Below are positions 29,401 through 37,231 of a DNA stretch of 43,108 bases, one piece after another. The notes beneath the pieces were generated by a model, which saw nothing but the letters and a program-made list of their open reading frames with translations, had not been told where the DNA came from and did no database searches. The translations under genes and the position numbers were made by a program. The stretch comes from Bacteroidales bacterium. Lineage in GTDB: Bacteria > Bacteroidota > Bacteroidia > Bacteroidales > UBA10428. Each line of letters starts with the position of its first letter. Positions within the stretch are counted from its first letter, which is position 1. Where the stretch lies: positions 1 through 43,108 of the forward strand of contig JAFGEO010000091.1 of assembly GCA_016931575.1 (NCBI GenBank), in the 5' to 3' direction.

Positions 29401-29615
29401 GCGACCTGATCTATATGTTCTCAGATGGTTATCCTGACCAGTTTGGAGGAGCTGTGGGTAAGAAATTCAAAATGGTGCGCCTGAAGAACCTGCTGAAAGA
29501 TATCCATCAAAAGCCCATGGAGGAACAGTACGAATACGTACGAAGTACATTCAACCTGTGGAAGGAAGATTTTGAGCAGGTTGATGACGTACTCTTTATG
29601 GGGATAAAGCTTTAA
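26445..29615 (+). CDS. Reg_prop/Y_Y_Y periplasmic sensor with SpoIIE-type PP2C phosphatase
   Basis: The 1056-residue protein has a signal segment (about 15-33). The periplasmic region (about 36-640) consists of Reg_prop propeller blades, recognised by recurring D-x-x-G-x-(I/L)-W-(I/V/F)-G-T motifs such as DKNGFIWLGTGRGL, EKNLWFGTNGEGL and HGFIWTGHRGGL. A Y_Y_Y domain spans about 665-740. One membrane helix (about 747-768) is followed by a coiled coil (about 770-815). A SpoIIE/RsbU-type PP2C domain runs from about 820 to 1056, with SGDFYWFD and CADSTGHGVPGAFMSMIG carrying the metal-binding Asp residues. This matches the sensor half of hybrid two-component systems, with a phosphatase as output. 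The target, perhaps an anti-sigma antagonist, is not in the window. Confidence 0.88.
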   Translation: MSENKRPEYSGRNVRRWLGIFLSNVLVVSTMFAQQVRFQNFSVTEGLRDPYVYNIVQDKNGFIWLGTGRGLCRYDGHEFFTPTLKALPEEEVYISFVDNLGKLWFGFSNGEVWSYDGNNYSSYVLDKEKNITIKGITQSDELGVIIATQNQGLYHFNSDGKPVKMDPAFENQQLTAVHVCGNTLLAGDMEGLFITELGRSADNIQRIGELSYVQIQTIRDAYKGNSFWIGTYDEGLYYLEILKDSIYVEKLGIGREMEYLRVKDITYDADSGLLVCAANAGVFRIDFEPGSPTNIISVRNFNEANGLKTDNVECLYLDHEKNLWFGTNGEGLSLQTNQFFGFYDMINSGAGVSVLSVSEDEELLWIGGTEGLVSFNKHNGKRTHYTTGLPKDAITSLFYQKGILWIGTSNNGIYKYQNGNFNNFLREANSISNAINHITGDAQNLYAATKNGIFVINKQTGEKSQFTTIDGLPHNDIEFLYLDNQKRLLFATRTDGIYELDAQRVRSVFTVEKYELEFNSITEDEKGNLWVSTYGQGLFLLPGHSDSIINIRDDDGLKSNYCYGMISDRHGFIWTGHRGGLSRIDINNRKITIFDSDNGITGDCNSNGSFLSQNSKLYFGTTEGLAFYDLEGRSVSKSAPVMNILKVVISDIEYPKFNEPIVLPYSAYKLRIDYVGLYYSDPESVRYQYKLEGHDLGWSDLTDERTVTYPRLEDGEYTFLVKAISPDGTVSQISSQLHIRVKPPFWKQWWFITLLFVILILAIIVIIKYRERKQKQIQEYLEQRLDERTREVVEQKEEIEIKNRDITDSINYAQRIQSSILPPIKRLQQYFDGSFVFYQPRDIVSGDFYWFDKISESKFVIVCADSTGHGVPGAFMSMIGTTLIKDICMRQEINSPCKILEELDIELRNMLNQNVDAEQSNDGMDIIVCELDTRTMYLRYASAMRPMIVYRGGDQIYIKGSRSSVGGQYDKEEKDFRDEGMQLNKGDLIYMFSDGYPDQFGGAVGKKFKMVRLKNLLKDIHQKPMEEQYEYVRSTFNLWKEDFEQVDDVLFMGIKL

Positions 29616-29647
29616 ACAAGTTTGAACCAGAGAGGAATTGCGGGGCG

Positions 29648-30466
29648 CTACCTGAAGGCTCCCATTTTCAGCATGCTGATCTCTTTCTCAGTGAGGAACC
29701 TCCATTTTCCTCTGGCAAGGCCTTTTTTGGTTAATCCGGCAAAATATACACGATCCAGCTTTTTTACTGTATAACCCAGGTGTTCAAAAATTCGCCTGAC
29801 GATCCGGTTTCTTCCTGAATGGATCTCAATGCCCACAAGCTTCTTATCTTCAGGATGAGAGTATTCAATGGCATCTGCCTGAATAAATCCGTCATCAAGT
29901 GTCAGCCCCTCCTTGATTGTTTTCATATCCTGAGCAGTAAGGGCTTTGCTCAGACCGACATGGTACAACTTCATCTTATTGTAGCTGGGATGGGTCAGGG
30001 TCCTTGTAAGGTCCCCGTCGTTCGTCAGCAGGAGAACCCCGGTTGTATTCCTGTCCAGCCTGCCAACCGGAAATATCCTTTCTTTACAGGCATTCCTGAC
30101 AAGATCCATGACCGTCCTGGTAGCATGGGGATCTTTTACCGTGGTGACAAAGTCCTTGGGTTTATTCAGCAGGATGTAAACCAGCTTCTCGTTTTTTATG
30201 CGTTGCCCGTTGTATTTAACTACATCTCCGGGTTTGACCTTACTGCCCAGTTCAGTAACTGTCTGATCGTTTACCGTGATCAGCCCGGCTGTTATGTAGG
30301 TGTCGGCTTCCCTCCGCGAACAGATGCCGCTCGAAGCAATAAACCTGTTTAGGCGTACGTCTTCCGAGGGAGTGCCCGGAATCCGGGGCTTTCTATCGGG
30401 CTTTCTTCCTGTTTTCCCGGATTGCTGTCCTGCTGCCTTTCGGGTATAATTGCCTTGTTTTTTCAT
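29648..30466 (-). CDS. RsuA/RluB-type rRNA pseudouridine synthase
   Basis: The 272-residue protein has a basic, low-complexity N-terminal extension (about 1-38, rich in Lys, Arg and Gly). An S4 RNA-binding domain follows (LNRFIASSGICSRREADTYI, about 40-95), then the RsuA/RluB catalytic domain with GRLDRNTTGVLLLTNDG carrying the catalytic Asp. A C-terminal GRNRIVRRIFEHLGYTVKKLDR motif completes it. The family makes single pseudouridines in 23S or 16S rRNA; RluB (U2605) is the most likely specificity but is not proven. It is divergent from glmM across a 111-bp spacer. Confidence 0.88.
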   Translation of the reverse strand: MKKQGNYTRKAAGQQSGKTGRKPDRKPRIPGTPSEDVRLNRFIASSGICSRREADTYITAGLITVNDQTVTELGSKVKPGDVVKYNGQRIKNEKLVYILLNKPKDFVTTVKDPHATRTVMDLVRNACKERIFPVGRLDRNTTGVLLLTNDGDLTRTLTHPSYNKMKLYHVGLSKALTAQDMKTIKEGLTLDDGFIQADAIEYSHPEDKKLVGIEIHSGRNRIVRRIFEHLGYTVKKLDRVYFAGLTKKGLARGKWRFLTEKEISMLKMGAFR

Positions 30467-30526
30467 GCTGAATTCAAATCGTTAAAATTCTTTTCTAAGG
30501 GATTCGGGAAAGCCTTTAGAAAACCT

Positions 30527-30534
30527 TATTTTTG
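30527..30534 (+). promoter_or_regulatory. -7 box for glmM
   Basis: TATTTTTG is an exact TAnnTTTG, 44 bases before the glmM ATG, in the divergent spacer with the pseudouridine synthase gene. No -33 TTTG stands at the usual distance. Confidence 0.45.
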
Positions 30535-30577
30535 TTCCGCAAAAGTACATGATTTTAAGATACAAGAGAAATTTTTT

Positions 30578-31966
30578 ATGACGCTGATCAAATCCATTTC
30601 AGGAATCAGGGGAACCATAGGCGGAACACCCTCTGATAACCTGACCCCGGTAGATGTTGTTAAATTTGCTTCTGCATATGCAGTCTGGATGAAGGAGAAC
30701 CTAAATGCCAGGCAGTACAAAGTCGTATTAGGCAGGGATGCCCGCGTATCAGGCCCAATCATTCAAGCGCTGGTTGCCTCTACCCTGCAGGGATGCGGGA
30801 TCGATGTGATCGACCTCGGACTGGCCACCACCCCGACTACTGAGATGGCCGTTGTCCACCATCAGGCACAAGGGGGCATTATTCTGACCGCCAGCCACAA
30901 TCCGGCACAATGGAATGCATTAAAACTGCTGGACCATCAGGGAGAATTCCTATCGGCAGCAGCCGGAGCCAGGATACTTCAGTTGGCCGAAACGGAAGCT
31001 TTCAGCTATGTGACTTACGACAAGCTCGGTAGATATTCTGAAGACAGAGGGATGGATGAACGTCATATCCAGGCTGTTCTAGACCTGGAATGGGTGAACC
31101 CGGAAGCTATCCGGAAGGCTGGTTTTACAGTTGCTATTGATGCTGTAAATTCAGTCGGTGGTGTGATAATTCCTCAGTTGCTCAGTGCTTTGGGAGTGAA
31201 AAATATTGTTAAGTTGTACTGCGAACCCAACGGCCTGTTCCCGCATAACCCGGAACCGCTTCCTGAGAACCTGACGGAGCTTTCCGCTCTGATCAAGGAA
31301 AAAGGGGCGGATATCGGATTTGTAGTGGATCCGGATGTTGACCGGCTTGCCATTCTCAATGAAAACGGTTCAATGTTTGGTGAAGAGTACACTCTGGTTG
31401 CAGTGGCTGATTATATCCTTGAGAAAACGGGGCCGGGGAACACGGTTTCAAACCTGTCTTCTACCGGGGCATTGAAGGATATCACTGAGAAACACGGAGG
31501 GAGTTATGAAGCCGCTGCAGTTGGTGAAGTGAATGTCGTGGAGAAAATGAAGCAAACAAATGCAGTCATCGGGGGCGAAGGTAATGGAGGGGTAATTTAT
31601 CCGGAACTGCATTATGGCCGGGATGCCCTGGTCGGTATAGCCCTCTTTTTAAGCAGTCTGGCAGAAAAAAATATCAAAAGCAGCCAACTTAGAAGTAAGT
31701 ATCCTGAATACGTGATCTCCAAAAACAAGATCGAACTGACACCTGAAGTTGATGTCGACCAGGTTTTAAAGCGGGTAAAAGAGAAGTACCGCGATCAACC
31801 TGTCATTGACATCGATGGGGTGAAAATTCATTTCGGAACGGATTGGGTCCACCTTAGAAAATCCAATACCGAACCCATTATCAGGATTTATTCCGAAAGT
31901 ACCTCAGCCGAAAATGCCGAAAATCTGGCCCGGAAAATCATGCAGGATATCCTGGATAATTCATAA
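30578..31966 (+). CDS. glmM: Phosphoglucosamine mutase
   Basis: The 462-residue alpha-D-phosphohexomutase interconverts glucosamine-6-phosphate and glucosamine-1-phosphate for UDP-GlcNAc, and so supplies peptidoglycan and LPS. The active-site loop TASHNPAQWNALK has the phospho-Ser at residue 106. The metal loop is DPDVDRLA, the sugar loop GGEGNGGVIYPELHYGRDA, and the phosphate-binding end RKSNTEPIIRIY. The DPDVDR variant is usual in Bacteroidota enzymes; phosphomannomutase activity cannot be excluded. I start at ATG 30578 (MTLIKSISGIRGTIGG), where homologues begin. An in-frame upstream extension to 30422 runs through the promoter and into the divergent gene, so it is rejected. Confidence 0.92.
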   Translation: MTLIKSISGIRGTIGGTPSDNLTPVDVVKFASAYAVWMKENLNARQYKVVLGRDARVSGPIIQALVASTLQGCGIDVIDLGLATTPTTEMAVVHHQAQGGIILTASHNPAQWNALKLLDHQGEFLSAAAGARILQLAETEAFSYVTYDKLGRYSEDRGMDERHIQAVLDLEWVNPEAIRKAGFTVAIDAVNSVGGVIIPQLLSALGVKNIVKLYCEPNGLFPHNPEPLPENLTELSALIKEKGADIGFVVDPDVDRLAILNENGSMFGEEYTLVAVADYILEKTGPGNTVSNLSSTGALKDITEKHGGSYEAAAVGEVNVVEKMKQTNAVIGGEGNGGVIYPELHYGRDALVGIALFLSSLAEKNIKSSQLRSKYPEYVISKNKIELTPEVDVDQVLKRVKEKYRDQPVIDIDGVKIHFGTDWVHLRKSNTEPIIRIYSESTSAENAENLARKIMQDILDNS

Positions 31967-32130
31967 TTCAGGCTAAGATTTAGAAATTCAATACAATACA
32001 AGTCTGATACTTATGTTTTTCATGCCGGTATTGTACGATTAAACAGGAATATGAAGGCATCTCAGCCGGCATTAGGCTGAACAAGACATTTATTATGTTT
32101 TCATCCATTTTTTGTTCTAAAAAAATCCTT

Positions 32131-32158
32131 TATATTTGCGCCACCACTAAAAAGTGGT
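32131..32158 (+). promoter_or_regulatory. secDF promoter -7 box and leader hairpin
   Basis: TATATTTG at 32131-32138 is an exact -7 box, with a TTTG at 32111-32114 (spacing 16, shorter than the usual 19). Just downstream, ACCACT (32143-32148) pairs with AGTGGT (32153-32158) around AAAA, giving a small hairpin at the probable 5' end of the secDF mRNA. The rest of the 31967-32193 spacer holds only weak inverted repeats, such as TCAGCC/GGCTGA at 32062-32080. Confidence 0.5.
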
Positions 32159-32193
32159 CTAAATCACAGTAAAATCTTAAAAATTAGATAGAA

Positions 32194-35100
32194 ATGCGAA
32201 ACAAAGGAGCCATACTGACATTGGTGATAGCCTTTACTCTTGTTTGTATTTACCAACTTTCTTTTACCTGGAAAGGAGAATCTGTAAAAAAGAAAGCAAG
32301 AGAATACGCAGGTGGCGATATCAAAAAGGAGGAGAGATACCTGGACAGCATGTCTAACCAGGTAGTTTATAATATCCTTGTGTCTGATTTTACTTTCCGT
32401 GAAGTTCAGGAACGCGAAATCAATCTGGGTCTTGACCTTAGAGGAGGGATGAGTGTAATCCTTGAAATTTCTACAGCCGATATTATCCGTTCCCTTGCTG
32501 CCGATCAGATGATGATCGATGACAATATGAAGGGAACCATGGAAAAAGTGCTGACGGAGGTCAGGAAGCAACAGCAGAATTCAAACGACGATTACCTGAC
32601 CATATTTGGTGAAGTATACGATAGAATGAGTGGGGGAATTCCGCTTGCAGTATATTTTGACCCGGCAGATTTCGAGGGCGATTTTGACAGGAACAGCCCT
32701 AATGAGGATGTACTGGCAGAGATCAGGAAAGAATCAGAGGGTGCTATCGACCGTGCTTTTGAGATTATCCGTAACCGTATCGACCAGTTTGGTGTGGCTC
32801 AGCCTAACATTCAGCGCCTGGAAACTAACAGGGACCGTATCCTCGTTGAACTTCCGGGTGTGAAAAACAGAGAAAGGGTTAAGAACCTTCTGCAGGGAAC
32901 TGCTAACCTTGAATTCTGGGGATGCTACCTATCGGACGACTTCGATCAGGTATACTTTAAAGCACTGGATGCCCAGCTCGGGAGGATACTCGAATCCCAG
33001 CCCGATACTGCGACTGCAGCTGTGGTGGCTGACGCTGTTGTTGAAATTGATAGCAATACAACAACCACTACCGATGCACAACAGACTGGTAGATTTGGAG
33101 TAACAGGAGACGATAAGGTAAGCCCCAAAGCTACTGGTGCTGACAGGATGAGCCTTTCCAGTCTGCTCGAATTTACAGACCTTGATGGAAGCAGACTGGC
33201 ACGAAGCAGACCGGAAATCGCAAAAGTCCACTTAAGGGATACCGGTGATGTGAACAGGTTGTTACGTGTTGCTTTTGATAATGGTTACCTGGAATCGGAT
33301 GCTATATTGATGTGGGGATCAAAACCCATTGTAAACAATAATAAAATACCGACAGATTATATCTATTTATATATTATTAAAGGTCTGGATGGAAAACCGC
33401 TGCTCGAGGGTAACGCTGTTCAATCTGCCCGTCAGGATTTTGATGAGCAAAATGCATCTGCCTACGTTACCATGACCATGAAGCCGGAAGGTACTACCAA
33501 ATGGGCTCAGATTACTGCTGCCAACATTGGTAAACCTATTGCTATCGTTATGGACAGCCGCGTTTATTCTGCACCAACTGTACAGAATGAGATCCGGGGG
33601 GGTAGTTCCAAAATTACAGGAGACTTCACCATTAACGAGGCCAATGACCTTGCCAACCTGCTGAAAGCTGGTAAGCTTCCCGCGCGTGCACATGTTATCC
33701 AGGAGAATGTGGTAGGACCTTCTTTAGGTAAAAAAGCTGTCTCCCAGGGTCTAAACTCATTCCTGATCGCATTCCTGATCATCCTGCTTTATATGGTTCT
33801 TTATTATAGCCGAAAAGCAGGTCTTGTGGCGGATATTGCTCTTATTGCCAATATGTTCTTTATCATGGGTGTACTCGCCTCGCTCGGGGCGGCGCTGACG
33901 CTGCCCGGTATCGCCGGTATCATCCTGACCATCGGTATGTCGGTGGATGCGAACGTACTTATTTTTGAGCGGGTCCGTGAAGAAATGGCATCCGGGAAAG
34001 GTGTTCGTATGGCGCTTGCCGATGGTTATAAAAACGCCTATTCAGCGATCATCGACGCCAACGTAACTACCCTGATCACAGGTATTATTCTTTATCTGGT
34101 TGGTACAGGTCCCATCAAAGGTTTTGCCACTACGCTTATTATCGGTATCCTGACATCGCTTTTCAGTGCGATCTTTATAACCCGACTGATTTTTGAAGCA
34201 TACCTGAAAAGAAATAAGGACATTCAGTTCGATACTTCTATTACACGTAATGCATTTAAAAATATAAACTTTGCCTTCATTCAAAAGAGTAAAGTATTCT
34301 ATTCAATCTCGATCGTAATTATGCTGATCTCCATCGGATCACTGGTCATCCGCGGACTCGATTATGGCGTCGACTTTACCGGTGGACGTAACTTCGTGGT
34401 TAAGCTGGATAAACAAGCTACTCCTGCTGAGATTGCCGGTGTGTTGCAGAAACAGTTCGGTGAGGCCCCGAAAGTAATTACCTATGGCGATGACCTGCGT
34501 ATTACCACACAGTTTATGATCGACTCTACCGGGGAAAATGTAGATAGGGAAATTCAGGAACTGTTGTATGCAGGTCTGAAACCCTACCTGGATGAGAAAA
34601 AAGCTCCCGTTGATACACTTCAGACTGAAACAGATTCTGTTGAGCAAAAAGGGACCATGGCATTCATTGATAGTTATGATCTTGTTGGACCATCCATTGC
34701 GGATGATATTAAACGACAGGCTATTTATGCCATCACGCTTGCACTGGTCTTCATCTTCTTATATGTCCTCCTACGATTCAGGAACTGGCAGTTTGGTCTC
34801 GGAGCCCTTGCAGCCCTGGTCCATGACGCCCTTATTGTCCTGGGTATATTCTCCCTGCTTTACAGGTACATGCCTTTCTCCCTTGAGATCGATCAGTCCT
34901 TTATTGCAGCCATCCTTACCGTGGTAGGTTATTCCATCAACGATACCGTGGTAATCTTCGACAGGATCAGGGAATACGTTAAGGAACATCCGAAGCGCGA
35001 CCGGAAGGAAATCATGAACATGGCCCTCAACAGTACACTGAGCCGTACCTTCAGTACTTCGTTCAGTACCTTCATCGTGTTGCTGGCGATCTTTATCTTC

Positions 35101-35235
35101 GGTGGAGAGGTGATCCGCGGATTTGTGTTCGCACTCATGGTAGGTATTGTAGTGGGTACATACTCTTCCCTGTTCATTGCAACTCCCGTGGTGTACCACA
35201 CAATCAAGAGAAGTGAACGCAAGAAAAATAAATAA
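32194..35235 (+). CDS. secDF: Fused SecDF protein translocase subunit
   Basis: The 1013-residue inner-membrane protein is the SecD-SecF fusion that uses the proton gradient to help pull Sec substrates out of the translocon. There is an N-terminal membrane helix and LGLDLRGGMSVILEIS at the start of the periplasmic P1 region. The SecD membrane block (about 515-680) has LPGIAGIILTIGMSVDANVLIFERVREE. A second helix begins SecF (about 705), with LDYGVDFTGGRNFVVKLD, and the SecF membrane block (about 845-1005) has ILTVVGYSINDTVVIFDRIRE. A Thr/Ala-rich insert sits in P1 (about 268-312). A terminator follows. It is a single-gene transcript. Confidence 0.96.
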   Translation: MRNKGAILTLVIAFTLVCIYQLSFTWKGESVKKKAREYAGGDIKKEERYLDSMSNQVVYNILVSDFTFREVQEREINLGLDLRGGMSVILEISTADIIRSLAADQMMIDDNMKGTMEKVLTEVRKQQQNSNDDYLTIFGEVYDRMSGGIPLAVYFDPADFEGDFDRNSPNEDVLAEIRKESEGAIDRAFEIIRNRIDQFGVAQPNIQRLETNRDRILVELPGVKNRERVKNLLQGTANLEFWGCYLSDDFDQVYFKALDAQLGRILESQPDTATAAVVADAVVEIDSNTTTTTDAQQTGRFGVTGDDKVSPKATGADRMSLSSLLEFTDLDGSRLARSRPEIAKVHLRDTGDVNRLLRVAFDNGYLESDAILMWGSKPIVNNNKIPTDYIYLYIIKGLDGKPLLEGNAVQSARQDFDEQNASAYVTMTMKPEGTTKWAQITAANIGKPIAIVMDSRVYSAPTVQNEIRGGSSKITGDFTINEANDLANLLKAGKLPARAHVIQENVVGPSLGKKAVSQGLNSFLIAFLIILLYMVLYYSRKAGLVADIALIANMFFIMGVLASLGAALTLPGIAGIILTIGMSVDANVLIFERVREEMASGKGVRMALADGYKNAYSAIIDANVTTLITGIILYLVGTGPIKGFATTLIIGILTSLFSAIFITRLIFEAYLKRNKDIQFDTSITRNAFKNINFAFIQKSKVFYSISIVIMLISIGSLVIRGLDYGVDFTGGRNFVVKLDKQATPAEIAGVLQKQFGEAPKVITYGDDLRITTQFMIDSTGENVDREIQELLYAGLKPYLDEKKAPVDTLQTETDSVEQKGTMAFIDSYDLVGPSIADDIKRQAIYAITLALVFIFLYVLLRFRNWQFGLGALAALVHDALIVLGIFSLLYRYMPFSLEIDQSFIAAILTVVGYSINDTVVIFDRIREYVKEHPKRDRKEIMNMALNSTLSRTFSTSFSTFIVLLAIFIFGGEVIRGFVFALMVGIVVGTYSSLFIATPVVYHTIKRSERKKNK

Positions 35236-35266
35236 TAACAGAGATATTAATTTCTTTTGAATAGAG

Positions 35267-35295
35267 AAGCCCCATCATTATTGTTGGGGCTTTTT
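35267..35295 (+). terminator. Terminator of secDF
   Basis: AAGCCCCA (35267-35274) pairs with TGGGGCTT (35285-35292) around a 10-base loop, and the right arm runs into TTTTT. It lies 31 bases after the secDF stop. Confidence 0.88.
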
Positions 35296-35297
35296 GC

Positions 35298-35305
35298 TAT
35301 CTTTG
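35298..35305 (+). promoter_or_regulatory. -7 box for tatA
   Basis: TATCTTTG is an exact TAnnTTTG, directly after the secDF terminator and 22 bases before the tatA ATG. No -33 TTTG at the normal distance. Confidence 0.45.
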
Positions 35306-35327
35306 GGCGTAGTATATTTATAAGGCT

Positions 35328-35543
35328 ATGATTCTATTTATTGGAGGCCCTGAAATACTCGTAATTGTTCTGGTAGTCCTGCTGCTCTTTGGCTCAAAAA
35401 AGATGCCGGAAATGGCCAGGATGATGGGGAAAGGTATGCGGGAATTTCGAAAAGCCACAGAAGATATTAAACGTGAGCTTAATGAGGATACCAAGGAGAT
35501 ACAGGATGATTTCAAAGAGATCAGGAAGAATATAAAACCTTAA
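35328..35543 (+). CDS. tatA: Twin-arginine translocase subunit TatA/E
   Basis: The 71-residue protein has the TatA layout: a short N-terminal membrane helix (about residues 8-21, GPEILVIVLVVLLLFG), the G-S-K-K-M-P hinge, an amphipathic helix (MARMMGKGMREFRKATEDI) and a charged tail. TatA forms the pore-forming part of the twin-arginine pathway for folded proteins. No tatC or tatB is visible here, so the partner must lie elsewhere. The antiporter gene follows after 30 bases. Confidence 0.92.
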   Translation: MILFIGGPEILVIVLVVLLLFGSKKMPEMARMMGKGMREFRKATEDIKRELNEDTKEIQDDFKEIRKNIKP

Positions 35544-35573
35544 TACTTCATTTTTAGCACCCACTTATATTTC

Positions 35574-36506
35574 ATGGAATACCTACTATTAGCTGCTGGA
35601 CTTACCCTATTACTTATCGGAGGAAAAATATTGGTTCAGGGAGGTGTTGCATTGGCCAGGCGATTTAGTATTCCCCCTCTGGTAATAGGTCTGACCATCG
35701 TATCTTTCGGAACTTCGGCTCCGGAGTTATTCGTTAGTGTCGTTGCCGGTATCCGGGGGCAGGATGCTGTGGCTATCGGGAACGTCATTGGGTCAAACAT
35801 TGCCAATATTGCCCTGGTCCTGGCTATAACGGCGATTATCTTTCCGATTCCTGTCCGAAGCAGCTCCGTGAAAGTCGATGGACCTTTTATGATTGCTGTA
35901 AGCCTGCTCCTTGTATTCTTTATGCTCGATATGAAGATTTCCAGGGTGGAAGGTATCATTTTCTTATGCCTGATCCTGGGTTATACCTTTTGGCATTTTA
36001 GGTTCTCAAAAAAACAAGACCAGGTTCCTGATGAGATTAATGCAAAACCAATGGCTCTCTGGTTGATCATCTTAAGCCTGGCCGGTGCGATCATCGGGCT
36101 TGCCTTTGGTTCAGACCTCCTGGTTAAAAATGCCAGTGAAATTGCCCGTGAGTGGAATGTGGATGAGCGGGTCATTGCGATAACTATGGTGGCTTTTGGT
36201 ACCAGTCTGCCCGAACTGGTTACCTCAGTGATTGCAGCCTTCCAAAAAGAAATGGATATCTCTATCGGTAATATCATTGGGTCCAATATATTCAACATCC
36301 TTGTAGTTCTTGGAGTGGCAGGTTTAATTAACCCCCTTTCTGTTGATAAGGGATTTCTTACCAGCGACATTTATTGGATGCTGGGAACGGCGGTATTGTT
36401 ATTCGTATACATTCTCCCTTTCAAGGGGGGGAAACTGAGCCGCCTGAAAGGGCTGAGCCTTTTTGTGATCTATTGTGTATATGTTTATGTTCTCTACCAA
36501 GCCTGA
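35574..36506 (+). CDS. CaCA family calcium/sodium antiporter (YrbG-like)
   Basis: The 310-residue inner-membrane protein has about ten membrane segments in two halves, each with the alpha repeat of the CaCA superfamily. Repeat one is [15 protein letters not shown] followed by [15 protein letters not shown]. Repeat two is [15 protein letters not shown] followed by [16 protein letters not shown]. The conserved Glu in each GTSxPEL is the cation ligand. It probably exchanges Ca2+ or Na+ against another cation; ion specificity cannot be read from sequence. The lolD-like gene starts 2 bases after its stop. Confidence 0.93.
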   Translation: MEYLLLAAGLTLLLIGGKILVQGGVALARRFSIPPLVIGLTIVSFGTSAPELFVSVVAGIRGQDAVAIGNVIGSNIANIALVLAITAIIFPIPVRSSSVKVDGPFMIAVSLLLVFFMLDMKISRVEGIIFLCLILGYTFWHFRFSKKQDQVPDEINAKPMALWLIILSLAGAIIGLAFGSDLLVKNASEIAREWNVDERVIAITMVAFGTSLPELVTSVIAAFQKEMDISIGNIIGSNIFNILVVLGVAGLINPLSVDKGFLTSDIYWMLGTAVLLFVYILPFKGGKLSRLKGLSLFVIYCVYVYVLYQA

Positions 36507-36508
36507 AA

Positions 36509-37165
36509 ATGATTGAAGTTAAAAATATACGTAAGTCCTTCGGAAGCCTGAACGTACTTAAAGGTATTGACGCCACGATTAGTAAAGGCGAAATTGTCAC
36601 CATTGTCGGGGCCAGTGGAGCAGGTAAGACAACCCTGCTTCAGATTATGGGAACCCTCATGCGCCCGGAGGAAGGCGAGGTGGTGATCAATCAGACTCAT
36701 GTTCACCGGCTAAAGGACCGCCAGATGGCATCGTTCCGAAACTCAGAAATCGGTTTTATTTTTCAATTCCATCATTTGTTGCCTGAATTCTCAGCCCTGG
36801 AGAATGTTTGCATTCCAGGTTTTATTGCCGGACGGCCGAAGAAAGAAGTCGAGAAAAAGGCAGATGAAATTCTTAAGATGCTTAATCTTTCCGAAAGGAG
36901 CCATCATAAACCCTCTGAACTCTCCGGAGGAGAGCAGCAGCGTGTCGCAGTGGCACGGGCACTGATCAATAACCCGGCGGTAATCCTGGCTGATGAACCT
37001 TCAGGAAACCTGGATTCGCAGAATAAGAACGACCTGCATAAGCTTTTCTTTGATTTGCGGGATCAGTACGGACATACCTTTGTGATTGTCACGCATGACA
37101 AGGAGCTGGCTGGCATGGCAGATCGGACGCTGCACATCAGGGACGGACTGATCGTGAAAAACTGA
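36509..37165 (+). CDS. lolD: LolD-like ABC transporter ATPase
   Basis: The 218-residue ATPase has Walker [10 protein letters not shown] (about residues 35-43), the Q-loop in [17 protein letters not shown], the signature [15 protein letters not shown], Walker [14 protein letters not shown] and the switch His in FVIVTHD. This is the MacB/LolD/FtsE subgroup, which drives FtsX-fold permeases; LolD powers lipoprotein release to the outer membrane. I start at ATG 36509, as upstream in-frame sequence lies inside the antiporter gene. The closest permease candidate in the window is the LolC/E-like gene at 4398-5642, not adjacent. Confidence 0.88.
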   Translation: MIEVKNIRKSFGSLNVLKGIDATISKGEIVTIVGASGAGKTTLLQIMGTLMRPEEGEVVINQTHVHRLKDRQMASFRNSEIGFIFQFHHLLPEFSALENVCIPGFIAGRPKKEVEKKADEILKMLNLSERSHHKPSELSGGEQQRVAVARALINNPAVILADEPSGNLDSQNKNDLHKLFFDLRDQYGHTFVIVTHDKELAGMADRTLHIRDGLIVKN

Positions 37166-37231
37166 TTTTTTCGAAATCAGGGGGGAACTTCGCATCCCGG
37201 TTTTCCCGGTGAAAATCAAGATACCTGCCTT

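Noticed and set aside
30422-30577. 52-codon upstream extension of glmM
   Set aside because: It crosses the glmM -7 box and overlaps the start of the divergent pseudouridine synthase; homologues begin at MTLIKSISGIRG.
36374-36508. 45-codon N-terminal extension of the lolD frame
   Set aside because: It lies inside the antiporter coding region. The ATPase fold begins at [12 protein letters not shown], and the ATG at 36509 gives a normal LolD length.
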